This document shows, piece after piece, positions 47,018-54,761 of a stretch of DNA of 64,000 nt; positions within the stretch are counted from its first letter, which is position 1, and every line of letters starts with the position of its first letter. The stretch is from NCBI RefSeq assembly GCF_001612785.1, contig NZ_BDBC01000019.1, positions 62,001-126,000 of the forward strand, in the 5' to 3' direction. The stretch comes from Nocardia beijingensis NBRC 16342 (GTDB lineage Bacteria; Actinomycetota; Actinomycetes; Mycobacteriales; Mycobacteriaceae). A program made the translations under genes and the position numbers. The notes beneath the pieces were generated by a model. The model worked only from the letters and a program-made list of their open reading frames with translations. It was not told where the DNA came from and made no database searches.

Positions 47018-47995
47018 ATGGGTATCACTGTCGCCGTCACCGGGCCGACCGGCGAGATCGGCATCTCCGCCGTCACCGCATTGGAAAACGATCCGGCCGT
47101 GGACCGGATCGTCGGCATGGCCCGCCGCCCCTTCGACCCCGCCGCGCACGGCTGGACCAAGACCGAGTACCGGCGCGGCGACATCCTCGACCGAGCCGCC
47201 GTGGACGCCCTGGTCGCCGACGCCGACGTGGTGATCCACCTGGCCTTCGTGATCATGGGCTCGCGCCAGGAGAGCGCGCAGGTGAATCTCACGGGCACCC
47301 GCAACGTCTTCGCGGCCACGGTAGCCGCCGAGCGACCCCGCAGGCTGGTCTATACCTCCTCGGTCGCCGCCTACGGCTACCATCCGGAAAATCCCTCGCC
47401 CCTCACCGAGGACGTGCCGGCCGAGGGCTCGACCGAGCACTACTACTCCCAGCAGAAAGCAGCCTGTGAGGCCGCGCTCACCGAGATCACCGCGGGCGCC
47501 GACCTCGAAGTGTTCGTGCTGCGGCCCTGCATAGTGGCAGGCCCGAAGGCCCCCGCCTTGCACGACCTGCCGTGGGAGAAGGTCCCCGGCCCGCTGCGCG
47601 CGCTGGCCCGATCCAATCCGCTGTTCAAGCCGCTGATTCCGGATCCGGGCCACCCCCTGCAACTCGTCCACCACGACGACGTGGCCGCGGCCATCGCGCT
47701 GGCCGCCACCGCGGACGCGCCGCCCGGCGCGTACAACATCGCCGGTGACGGCACGCTCACCCTGTCCGAGGTGGCGACCGCGCTCGGCGGCAGGCCGGTG
47801 CGCGTCCCCGCCTTCGCCGCGACGGCTACCTCGGCGGCCCTCACCTATCTCCCTTTCGTGCCCGCGACCCTCGAGTGGCTGCACATCGTCCGCACTCCCG
47901 TCGTCATGGACACCACCCGTGCGAAACAGCTTCTCGGCTGGAAACCGGCGCACACCTCCGCCGAAACCCTCGCGGCCCTCGCCGCCACCCGCTGA
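47018..47995 (+). CDS. NAD-dependent epimerase/dehydratase (extended SDR)
   Basis: A 325-residue extended SDR. The N-terminal TGPTGEIG is the nucleotide loop; VIHLAFVI and LVYTSSVAAYGYH carry the catalytic serine; HYYSQQKAACE gives the YxxxK pair (Tyr-Ser-Gln-Gln-Lys). The C-terminal part has the substrate domain (QLVHHDDVAAAIALA). Sugar epimerases and atypical 3-beta-hydroxysteroid or nucleoside-diphosphate enzymes share this shape. The substrate is not clear. It is followed by an ArsR regulator. Confidence 0.88.
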   Translation: MGITVAVTGPTGEIGISAVTALENDPAVDRIVGMARRPFDPAAHGWTKTEYRRGDILDRAAVDALVADADVVIHLAFVIMGSRQESAQVNLTGTRNVFAATVAAERPRRLVYTSSVAAYGYHPENPSPLTEDVPAEGSTEHYYSQQKAACEAALTEITAGADLEVFVLRPCIVAGPKAPALHDLPWEKVPGPLRALARSNPLFKPLIPDPGHPLQLVHHDDVAAAIALAATADAPPGAYNIAGDGTLTLSEVATALGGRPVRVPAFAATATSAALTYLPFVPATLEWLHIVRTPVVMDTTRAKQLLGWKPAHTSAETLAALAATR

Positions 47996-48101
47996 GCCCC
48001 GCCTACCATCCGTTCGGCGCGAAGGTCACACGGCTGGGCTTCCCTACCGATGGCGTGCGAGCAGGCGTGCTGCGGCACGATCGTCAACATACAATCGAAC
48101 A

Positions 48102-48443
48102 ATGGCGCTCCTGCATCCCAGCCGTGATCAGCTTCGGATCGACAGCGTGTTGTCGGCGCTGGGAAATCCGACTCGTCTCGCGGTGGTGCGCGTGCTGGAT
48201 TCCGGCGGCGAGTACAACTGCACCGGTGTGCTGAATGTCCTCGGCATCACCGCGAAATCGACGATGACCCATCATTGGCGGGTGCTGCGGGAGAGCGGCG
48301 TCATCCGGCAGACTCCCTCGGGCCGGGAGTTCCTCCTCGAACTCCGCCGTTTCGATCTGGACGCCCGCTATCCCGGACTGCTGGACACCGTCCTCGCCGG
48401 CGCGCGTGCCGACGAGGACGCCGAGGCGGGCGAGCGGGTGTAG
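48102..48443 (+). CDS. ArsR-type helix-turn-helix regulator
   Basis: A 113-residue winged-helix protein: LSALGNPTRLAVVRVLDSGGEYNCTGVL, GITAKSTMTHHWRVLRESGVIRQTPSGREFLLELRR. It lacks the ELCVCDL metal motif of true ArsR sensors, so another signal is likely. A TACAAT hexamer at 48090-48095 lies 6 bases upstream of the ATG, which would give a very short or absent leader. The gene lies about 100 bases after the epimerase gene. Confidence 0.85.
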   Translation: MALLHPSRDQLRIDSVLSALGNPTRLAVVRVLDSGGEYNCTGVLNVLGITAKSTMTHHWRVLRESGVIRQTPSGREFLLELRRFDLDARYPGLLDTVLAGARADEDAEAGERV

Positions 48444-48473
48444 CGCATACCTCCGCGCGCCCGCGAGTCGCGG

Positions 48474-49553
48474 TCAGGAGGCGGGGTAGAACGTGTCGAT
48501 CTCGGCCACGACCCGGTCGGGCTGTTGATCCACCAACCAATGTCCCGCGCCATCGATTTCGCCACCGGACACCGCGGGAGCCGCGTCCCGGACGGCGGGG
48601 ACCATGACATCGCTCAGCCCGTCCTGGGTCAGCATCCGGACCGGAATGGTGAGCGGTGTCTGTTGCAGCCGCTTGTTCTCGGCTTCGTCGGCGCTCCAGG
48701 TCCGATACAGCTCGAACCCCGCGTGCAGCACCTGCGGCCGCGAGTACACCCGCACGTACTCCGCCAACGCGCGCGGCGTCACGGGCAATTCGTGCGCGGA
48801 ACTCGCGCGGGCTTGTTCGGAGACTTCGCTGTGGCGGAGGAAGTAGTCCAGGAACGTCTCGACCCGGCCGGTGACGAGATTCTCGGCCAGCGGGTTCTGC
48901 ACATTGAAGGAGAAGTGCCACGACAGCGGTTGCACTGCCGCGAAGCCGAGGTTCTTGCCGACCAGCGGGAAGTCCATCAGCAGCAGTCCGGCGATCTGCT
49001 CTCGATGTTCGGCGGCGAGAGCGTAGGCCACGCCGACACCGAAGTCGTGCGCGACCACCCGTACGTCGTGCCCGACGCCGATCTTCGTCAGCAGCGCCGA
49101 GACATACCGAGCCAACGTCGTTTTCGTGTACGACGGGGGTTCACCGGTGGTGTCGCCGAGCCCTGGGAGGTCGATCGCGATCACGGTGCGGCCGGCGAGC
49201 AGTCGCGGCATCACCGCGTGGTATTCGTACCAGCTTTCCGGCCAACCGTGCAGCAACACCAGCGGCTGCGGGCCGGACCCACCGATGACGTAGTGCATCT
49301 GCACGCCGTCGACGGTCGTGAAGCAGTGCCGGAACGATTCCGCGAGGAGGGGATCATCCTTGGTCGCCGTGTCGTAGCCCCGGCTGCGGGGTTCCTCACC
49401 GGCCACACATGCGGGAGCGGTCGAGGAAGCCGGCGCCGAATGCTGCTCCGCTCTCGAAACGAGCACTGCCACAACGACTATGAGTACGACGGCCAGACCG
49501 GCGGGCCACCGCAGGCGGCGTACCCACCGGCGGGCTGGCGCTGAGTTGGGCAT
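48474..49553 (-). CDS. Membrane-anchored alpha/beta hydrolase
   Basis: A 359-residue hydrolase. Residues about 18-33 form an N-terminal membrane anchor or signal (LAVVLIVVVAVLV). The catalytic domain shows HGWPESWYE, the aspartate nucleophile in VVAHDFGVG and the late histidine in DGAGHWLVDQ, the epoxide hydrolase / dehalogenase pattern. The ATG at 49553 is preferred because GGGAGGA is 6-7 bases upstream. An AT-rich dyad lies just upstream. It follows the MerR gene in the same direction. Confidence 0.85.
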   Translation of the reverse strand: MPNSAPARRWVRRLRWPAGLAVVLIVVVAVLVSRAEQHSAPASSTAPACVAGEEPRSRGYDTATKDDPLLAESFRHCFTTVDGVQMHYVIGGSGPQPLVLLHGWPESWYEYHAVMPRLLAGRTVIAIDLPGLGDTTGEPPSYTKTTLARYVSALLTKIGVGHDVRVVAHDFGVGVAYALAAEHREQIAGLLLMDFPLVGKNLGFAAVQPLSWHFSFNVQNPLAENLVTGRVETFLDYFLRHSEVSEQARASSAHELPVTPRALAEYVRVYSRPQVLHAGFELYRTWSADEAENKRLQQTPLTIPVRMLTQDGLSDVMVPAVRDAAPAVSGGEIDGAGHWLVDQQPDRVVAEIDTFYPAS

Positions 49554-49570
49554 GACAGATCCTCCCAATT

Positions 49571-49596
49571 GTACGTATATAGTCGTATAAACGTAC
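49571..49596. promoter_or_regulatory. AT-rich dyad upstream of anchored hydrolase
   Basis: GTACGTATATA (49571-49581) and TATAAACGTAC (49586-49596) form an 11-base inverted repeat with one mismatch and a 4-base centre. It lies 17 bases upstream of the hydrolase start, at the likely promoter. The AT-rich character contrasts with its surroundings. MerR- or TetR-type binding is possible. Confidence 0.65.
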
Positions 49597-49645
49597 CATT
49601 GCGATGAGCGGGCCCACCAGCACGCTCCGGCCCGCCCGGACTCGA

Positions 49646-50044
49646 TCAGACCTCGGCCGTGTGCGAATCCTCAGGTCCGCGACTCACGTGGGCGCGCACG
49701 GCATCGAGGTATCCCGCGATGGCCTCCCGGTTGCGCGTGAGGCAGTCGATGCGGCGGGACATGCGGGTCAGCTCGTCCTCCAGCAGGGTGAGCATCTCCG
49801 GCGTCGCCTCGTCGAACATGATGGAGCAGGGTCGGTCGAGACAGGGCAGGATCTGTTTGATGATGCGGGTCGGCAGGCCGGCATCGAGCAGGCCGCGAAT
49901 CTGGCGAACGCGGTCCACCAGCCGCTCGTCGTAGGTGCGATAGCCGTTGCCACAGCGCTGCGCGACGATCAGGCCCTGCTCTTCGTAGTAACGCAGCAGC
50001 CGACGAGACGTGCCGGTTCGCTCGGACAGCTCTCCGATGCGCAT
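49646..50044 (-). CDS. MerR family transcriptional regulator
   Basis: A 132-residue MerR-type regulator. The winged helix starts MRIGELSERTGTSRRLLRYYEEQGL, followed by GYRTYDERLVDRVRQIRGLLDAGLP. A long coiled-coil lies in residues 80-115. Cysteines 68, 73 and 101 lie in the effector part (ILPCLDRPC and DCLTRN), a common pattern in this branch. It is divergent from an LLM oxidoreductase and upstream of the anchored hydrolase, either of which may be its target. Confidence 0.9.
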   Translation of the reverse strand: MRIGELSERTGTSRRLLRYYEEQGLIVAQRCGNGYRTYDERLVDRVRQIRGLLDAGLPTRIIKQILPCLDRPCSIMFDEATPEMLTLLEDELTRMSRRIDCLTRNREAIAGYLDAVRAHVSRGPEDSHTAEV

Positions 50045-50073
50045 ATGTGTTCCACCTCATACCGGGTTGACCA

Positions 50074-50087
50074 TCACATACATGTGA
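50074..50087. promoter_or_regulatory. Dyad between MerR and LLM genes
   Basis: TCACAT (50074-50079) and ATGTGA (50082-50087) form an inverted repeat with a 2-base centre, placed between the MerR start and the LLM start. A TTGACC hexamer (50067-50072) lies directly beside it. It is a candidate MerR operator. Confidence 0.45.
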
Positions 50088-50106
50088 GGGTTCGAGCATA
50101 GGGCTC

Positions 50107-50928
50107 ATGAAGATAGGCATCACCACCTTCGTCACCGACGAGGGCATCAGCGGTCCGAAACTCGGTGTGGCACTGGAAGAGCGAGGCTTCGAGTCGTTGT
50201 TCTTGGCCGAACACTCGCATATTCCCGCGAGCCGGAAGTCCCCCGCCCCGGGCGGAGGCGAACTGCCGCGGCCGTACTACCGGGCGGTGGATCCGTTCGT
50301 CGCCCTCGCCGCCGTCGCGGCCGTCACCGAACGGCTGATCCTCGGGACCGGCGTGACCCTGCTGATCCAGCGCGACGTCATCCACACCGCCAAGGAGGTC
50401 GCGACGCTCGACCTGATCTCCGGCGGGCGTGTCGTCTTCGGCGTCGGCATGGGCTGGAATCGAGAGGAGATGGCCGATCACGGCACCGACCCGCGCACCC
50501 GCGGGGCGCTGCTGGACGAGCAACTCGACGCCATCCGGGCGATCTGGACCGATGACCTGGCCGAATTCCATGGACGCTTCATCGATTTCGAGCCGATGTA
50601 CGCCTGGCCGAAGCCGGTGCAGCAACCGCATCCGCCGATCCTCCTCGGCGGCGCGGAGGCGGCGGCCGAACGCGCGATCCGCCACGGTGTCGGCTGGATT
50701 CCCGCGGCGGTGACCGATCCCGCCGACATCCCGGCGCAGCTGTCCCGGCTCCACGGGCGCGACCTCCCCGTCACGGTCGCATTCGCCGCGCCGGATCCCG
50801 CCTTGATCGACGGCTATGCCGAGGCCGGAGCGCAGCGATTGCTCTTCGGCCTGGCGACCCAGCCGGAGCCGGAGACACTGCGTGCGCTCGACGAACTGGC
50901 GAAGGTCGCCGACCAGTACCTGGTCTGA
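50107..50928 (+). CDS. LLM class F420-dependent oxidoreductase
   Basis: A 273-residue bacterial-luciferase-like protein, Rv0132c/Rv1855c type. The barrel starts MKIGITTFVTDEGI and includes LAEHSHIPASRKSP, LGTGVTLLIQRDVI and SGGRVVFGVGMGWNREEM, the cofactor-binding region of this group. Members use F420 or FMN, with unknown hydride acceptors. The ATG lies 62 bases from the divergent MerR start. A second LLM gene follows at 51153. Confidence 0.9.
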   Translation: MKIGITTFVTDEGISGPKLGVALEERGFESLFLAEHSHIPASRKSPAPGGGELPRPYYRAVDPFVALAAVAAVTERLILGTGVTLLIQRDVIHTAKEVATLDLISGGRVVFGVGMGWNREEMADHGTDPRTRGALLDEQLDAIRAIWTDDLAEFHGRFIDFEPMYAWPKPVQQPHPPILLGGAEAAAERAIRHGVGWIPAAVTDPADIPAQLSRLHGRDLPVTVAFAAPDPALIDGYAEAGAQRLLFGLATQPEPETLRALDELAKVADQYLV

Positions 50929-51152
50929 AGCCGGATAGCGCCGGGGATCGTTCGCGACCGACCGCGAACACCACGGCCCGCGGGCCCACGTTTCGGATTT
51001 GCCTTGACGTCGGCGACAAGGTTTACCGTTTGCGATGCCGGTGTGCCGAGAAGGTCGCGGGTACGGCGACACCGAATCACACACCGGCTCCGCTCGGCAT
51101 CCGAGCTGCTCCCCCGCTGGGTCCGCAGAGACGCGCATACGAAGGAATATCC

Positions 51153-52013
51153 GTGAAATTCGCGATCAGCTACAGCACGTCGTTCAACGGGACCGATCCC
51201 GATCGGCTCATCAGGTTCGCCCAGCATGCCGAGGAGTGTGGGTTCGAGGCCCTGTACGTGCAGGACCATATCGCGCTGTACCCGGGCGCGTCCTACGGCG
51301 CCGGAGAACTGCCCGCGACACTGCCCTACTTCGACCCGCTCGACTGTCTGAGTTTCGTCGCCGCGTCCACGCGACGGCTGTTGCTGGGTACCGGGGTCCT
51401 GTTGCTGCCGTACCGCCACCCCGTGGTGCTCGCCAAACGACTGGCCACCATCGATGTCCTGTCCAAGGGGCGGATGCGGCTGCTCACCGTCGGAATCGGC
51501 GCCCTGCCGGGCGAGGCGCGGGCGGTGGGGGTGGACTTCCGCACCCGCGGTCGTCGCGCCGACGAGGCGATCGACGTGCTGCGACTGCTGTGGTCGGGCG
51601 GCCCCGACGGCGTCGGCTATCACGGCGAGTTCTACGACTTCGACGATCTCTGCAGTTACCCGAAACCGCTGGGCGAGACCGAGCTTCCGATCCATGTGGG
51701 CGGATCGAGCCACGCCGCCGCGCGCCGCGCCGGACTGCGCGGCAACGGCTACTTCGCGGGCGGAATGCTGGCGGAGGCCGAGCGCGATCTGCAGATGGAA
51801 TCGGCACGCAAGGCGGCCGCCGAAGCGGGCCGCGACCCGGCCGCCTTGGAGTACACGCGCTGGGGCTCGGCCGATCTGTCGGTCGAGGAGGTCCGGCAAC
51901 TCGAAGAGCACGGTGTGACCCGGATCGTGGTCAACCCCACCGCGGCAAGCGCCGGGGAGCAGCACGACAAGATGTCGGCATTCGCCGAGCGATTCGGTCT
52001 CGCGACGACGTAG
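51153..52013 (+). CDS. LLM class oxidoreductase
   Basis: A 286-residue luciferase-like oxidoreductase. It begins MKFAISYSTSFNGTDPDRLIRF and has YVQDHIALYPGASYGAGELP, LGTGVLLLPYRHPV and the GRMRLLTVGIGALPGEARA motif. The GTG at 51153 is chosen because AAGGA lies 7 bases upstream and the sequence starts at the usual barrel strand. It follows the first LLM gene by 224 bases in the same direction; the two proteins are related but not near-identical. Confidence 0.88.
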   Translation: MKFAISYSTSFNGTDPDRLIRFAQHAEECGFEALYVQDHIALYPGASYGAGELPATLPYFDPLDCLSFVAASTRRLLLGTGVLLLPYRHPVVLAKRLATIDVLSKGRMRLLTVGIGALPGEARAVGVDFRTRGRRADEAIDVLRLLWSGGPDGVGYHGEFYDFDDLCSYPKPLGETELPIHVGGSSHAAARRAGLRGNGYFAGGMLAEAERDLQMESARKAAAEAGRDPAALEYTRWGSADLSVEEVRQLEEHGVTRIVVNPTAASAGEQHDKMSAFAERFGLATT

Positions 52014-52125
52014 TGGGCATGTGGCGACCGTCGCGGCCGCCCGGGATCGAGACGACCTCGGCCCGACGGTCCCGCCCAGGCGATTCGAGTCGCCCGCCGA
52101 GTCGCAGTGCCCGGATCGGGAAGGC

Positions 52126-52515
52126 TCACACCTTACGGAAGATCCATTTCTCCCGATCGCTTTCCCGGTTGATCAACAGCTGAGGTCGATTGTTCAAGAC
52201 CACCCCGATAACGAATTCGTCGTCACTGGTCGCGATCGGTGTTATTTCGGGGAAATCCGGCATGTCCCAGCCGTAATGCTCGTCGCTGCACACCAGGTGC
52301 CCATTCGCGCGGATCGCCGCGAGGTGGCCGCCGGTTTTCGTGTTGACGATATCGAAATCGCCCTCTTCGGGATTGGCCGGGCACGTCCACAGCTGGGCGT
52401 TGTCGTCCGCGGCACGCTGACGCATGGTCACGCTGTCCGCATCACCGTCGACCGCCAATGCCTGACCGGTCTCGTAGTTGATGATCTGGTATGTGGTGGC
52501 AGTCTTTTCGGCCAT
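52126..52515 (-). CDS. Hypothetical protein with beta-trefoil-like (ricin) features
   Basis: A 129-residue protein that starts MAEKTATTYQIINYETGQALAV. The repeated pattern Y-x-I-x-N-x-x-T-G-x-A-L (here also QLWTC, FDIVNTKTGGHLA and LVCSDE) recalls ricin-type beta-trefoil lectins such as RICIN_2. No signal peptide is seen. The ATG at 52515 has GAGGA 8 bases upstream. It is divergent from another small hypothetical gene, which may be its partner. Confidence 0.6.
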   Translation of the reverse strand: MAEKTATTYQIINYETGQALAVDGDADSVTMRQRAADDNAQLWTCPANPEEGDFDIVNTKTGGHLAAIRANGHLVCSDEHYGWDMPDFPEITPIATSDDEFVIGVVLNNRPQLLINRESDREKWIFRKV

Positions 52516-52811
52516 GGTCTCGTCCTCACTGTGTGAGCGCACCGCTACCGGGCTCGACACCGCCCGTGACGCTGCGCTGATCTCGTAGTCGTCGTCCAAG
52601 GCGAATCGCAGACAGCAAGTACAGCAGAACCGGAGCCGCAACGGAGCGGATTCCCTCAGCTGTATCCCGATTGCCGTCCGCGGTGCTCGGTGCGGAAGTA
52701 ATTCATCCGAAAGAGGTGAGGGAAGCCCCGGTCGCGAATTCATATGCTGCACCGCGAAAGAGGTTCACGCCAGCGATTCCTGCCGAGCGCACGACCTGAA
52801 GGAGACGACCG

Positions 52812-53168
52812 ATGACCGATACCGGCATGGGTGCCAAGCGAAAGATCGTGCCTTTGTCCTCGCTGACCGAGCAACCGGCCCCCCAGAAGAGCTCGCCCGG
52901 CTGGTACAAGCTGTACAACGACACGGACGTCTACGTCTCGGTCTACCGGCAGGAATGGGACAAGCCCAAATCGCTGTTCATCCTCGCCCCCGGCCAGACC
53001 AGCTCGGAGTACGAGGCCGGGCACGAGATCTACATCCTGTGGATCACGAATGTCGGCACCGAGTCGACGCCGATCACCTGGGATGATTCCGGCGGTTTCA
53101 GCTGCGAGTACGTGTGGAGCGGGTACACGCAAGCCAACCAGGTGAACAACGTGAGTTCTTTCGGGTAG
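52812..53168 (+). CDS. Small hypothetical protein
   Basis: A 118-residue protein without a recognised family. The sequence GWYKLYNDTDVYVSVYRQEWD to SLFILAPGQTSSEYEAGHEI is rich in beta-strand-forming residues and aromatic residues, as in a carbohydrate- or protein-binding beta-sandwich. GAAGGAG lies 8 bases upstream of the ATG. It is divergent from the ricin-like gene and 88 bases upstream of the BVMO gene. Confidence 0.6.
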   Translation: MTDTGMGAKRKIVPLSSLTEQPAPQKSSPGWYKLYNDTDVYVSVYRQEWDKPKSLFILAPGQTSSEYEAGHEIYILWITNVGTESTPITWDDSGGFSCEYVWSGYTQANQVNNVSSFG

Positions 53169-53256
53169 GTCGCGGACGGCGATTTGGCCGAAAGTATGGA
53201 TTTTCTGACCTCAGGTGTTTGGCATCGGTCTTTGTCCAGGTCATAGCGTTGTCGCC

Positions 53257-54714
53257 ATGAGCACACCTTCGATCGTCATCATCGGCACCGGTTTCGGGGG
53301 GCTGGGCATGGCGATGGAACTCCAGCGCGCGGGACTGCACGACGTCACGATCCTGGAGCGGGCCGAGGACGTCGGCGGCGTCTGGCGGGAGAACACCTAC
53401 CCCGGCGCGGGCTGCGACATCCCCTCGCCGCTGTACTCCTACTCCTACGCGCCGCGCACCGACTGGCCCAAGCGGTTCTCCCGGCAGCCCGACATCCTCG
53501 CCTACCTGCGTGGCATCGCGCGCGATCACGACCTGCTGCCGAAGATCCGCTTCCGCACCGAGGTCACCGAGGCGGAGTTCGACGACGCCACCGGACGGTG
53601 GACTGTGCGCACCGCCGACGGCGGCGAGCTGACCTGCGATGTGCTGATCTCCGCGGTCGGGCAGCTGTCGCGCCCCGCGCTGCCGAACATCCCGGGTGTG
53701 GAGAGTTTCCGAGGCACGGCCTTCCACTCCGCCGAGTGGGATCACGACACCGACCTGACCGGCAAGCGGGTGGCGGTCATCGGCACCGGAGCGAGCGCGG
53801 TGCAGTTCGTGCCCGCGATCGCGCCTTCGGTGGCGCATCTGACGCTGTTCCAGCGTTCGGCCGCGTGGATCATGCCGAAACCGGACGTCGAGTACAAAGC
53901 CTGGCATCATCGCGCCTTCCGGCTGCTGCCGGTCACCCGCCTCACCGAGCGCTTCGCGTTCTGGCTGTTCTGCGAGTTCCTCGCGCTGGGCATCGTCGAC
54001 GTGCCGGTCATCCGCAAACTGGTGACGCGGATCGGCCTGCGACATCTGAAGCGGCAGGTGCCCGACCCGCGATTGCGGGCCGAGCTCACCCCGGACTACC
54101 CGGCCGGCTGCAAGCGGGCGCTGTTCTCCAACGACTACCTGCCCGCGCTCACCCGGCCCAACGTGACGGTGGAGACCACCGCGATCACCGAGATCACCCC
54201 CGATGGCGTGCGCACCGCCGACGGCGTGCTGCACGAGGTGGACGCGATCGTCTACGGCACGGGCTTCAAAGGCACCGAATTCCTCTGGCCGATGCGGATC
54301 TCCGGGCGAGGCGGGCGCAAGCTGGCCGACGAGTGGTCGCAGGGCGCCCGCGCGTACCAGGGCATCACGGTGCCCGGCTACCCGAACCTGTTCCTCGTCT
54401 ACGGTCCGAACACCAACCTCGGCGTCGGTTCGATCGTCTACATGATCGAATCGCAGGCCCGCTACATCCGGCAGGCCGTCCAGCGCATCGCGGAGCAGCC
54501 CGGCCACGTGCTGGAAGTGCGACCCGATGTCGAGGCAGGCTTCGATCGCAGGCTGCAACAGCGCCTCGACCGCACACCGTGGAACTTCTGCTCGAGCTGG
54601 TACCGCAACGCGGCCGGGCGGATCACCAACAACTGGCCCGGCACCGTCACCAGTTACCGGTGGCAGACGCGCAAGGTGGACTTCGCGGACTACGACTCGA
54701 GGCGCGTCTGTTGA
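53257..54714 (+). CDS. Flavin monooxygenase, Baeyer-Villiger type
   Basis: A 485-residue FAD/NADPH monooxygenase. The FAD loop is G10-x-G12-F-G-G15, the fingerprint FxGxxxHxxxW is F151-R-G153-TAF-H157-SAE-W161, and the NADPH loop is VIGTGASA. The fingerprint is typical of type I Baeyer-Villiger monooxygenases. These insert oxygen next to a ketone to make esters or lactones. The ATG at 53257 is the family start. Next to it lies a ChoD-like gene, 47 bases away, so the two form a likely steroid- or lipid-oxidising pair. Confidence 0.92.
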   Translation: MSTPSIVIIGTGFGGLGMAMELQRAGLHDVTILERAEDVGGVWRENTYPGAGCDIPSPLYSYSYAPRTDWPKRFSRQPDILAYLRGIARDHDLLPKIRFRTEVTEAEFDDATGRWTVRTADGGELTCDVLISAVGQLSRPALPNIPGVESFRGTAFHSAEWDHDTDLTGKRVAVIGTGASAVQFVPAIAPSVAHLTLFQRSAAWIMPKPDVEYKAWHHRAFRLLPVTRLTERFAFWLFCEFLALGIVDVPVIRKLVTRIGLRHLKRQVPDPRLRAELTPDYPAGCKRALFSNDYLPALTRPNVTVETTAITEITPDGVRTADGVLHEVDAIVYGTGFKGTEFLWPMRISGRGGRKLADEWSQGARAYQGITVPGYPNLFLVYGPNTNLGVGSIVYMIESQARYIRQAVQRIAEQPGHVLEVRPDVEAGFDRRLQQRLDRTPWNFCSSWYRNAAGRITNNWPGTVTSYRWQTRKVDFADYDSRRVC

Positions 54715-54761
54715 CGCTCGCCTCCCCTGCGGCAACAACTTCGACAAGTGGTGGAGATCAG

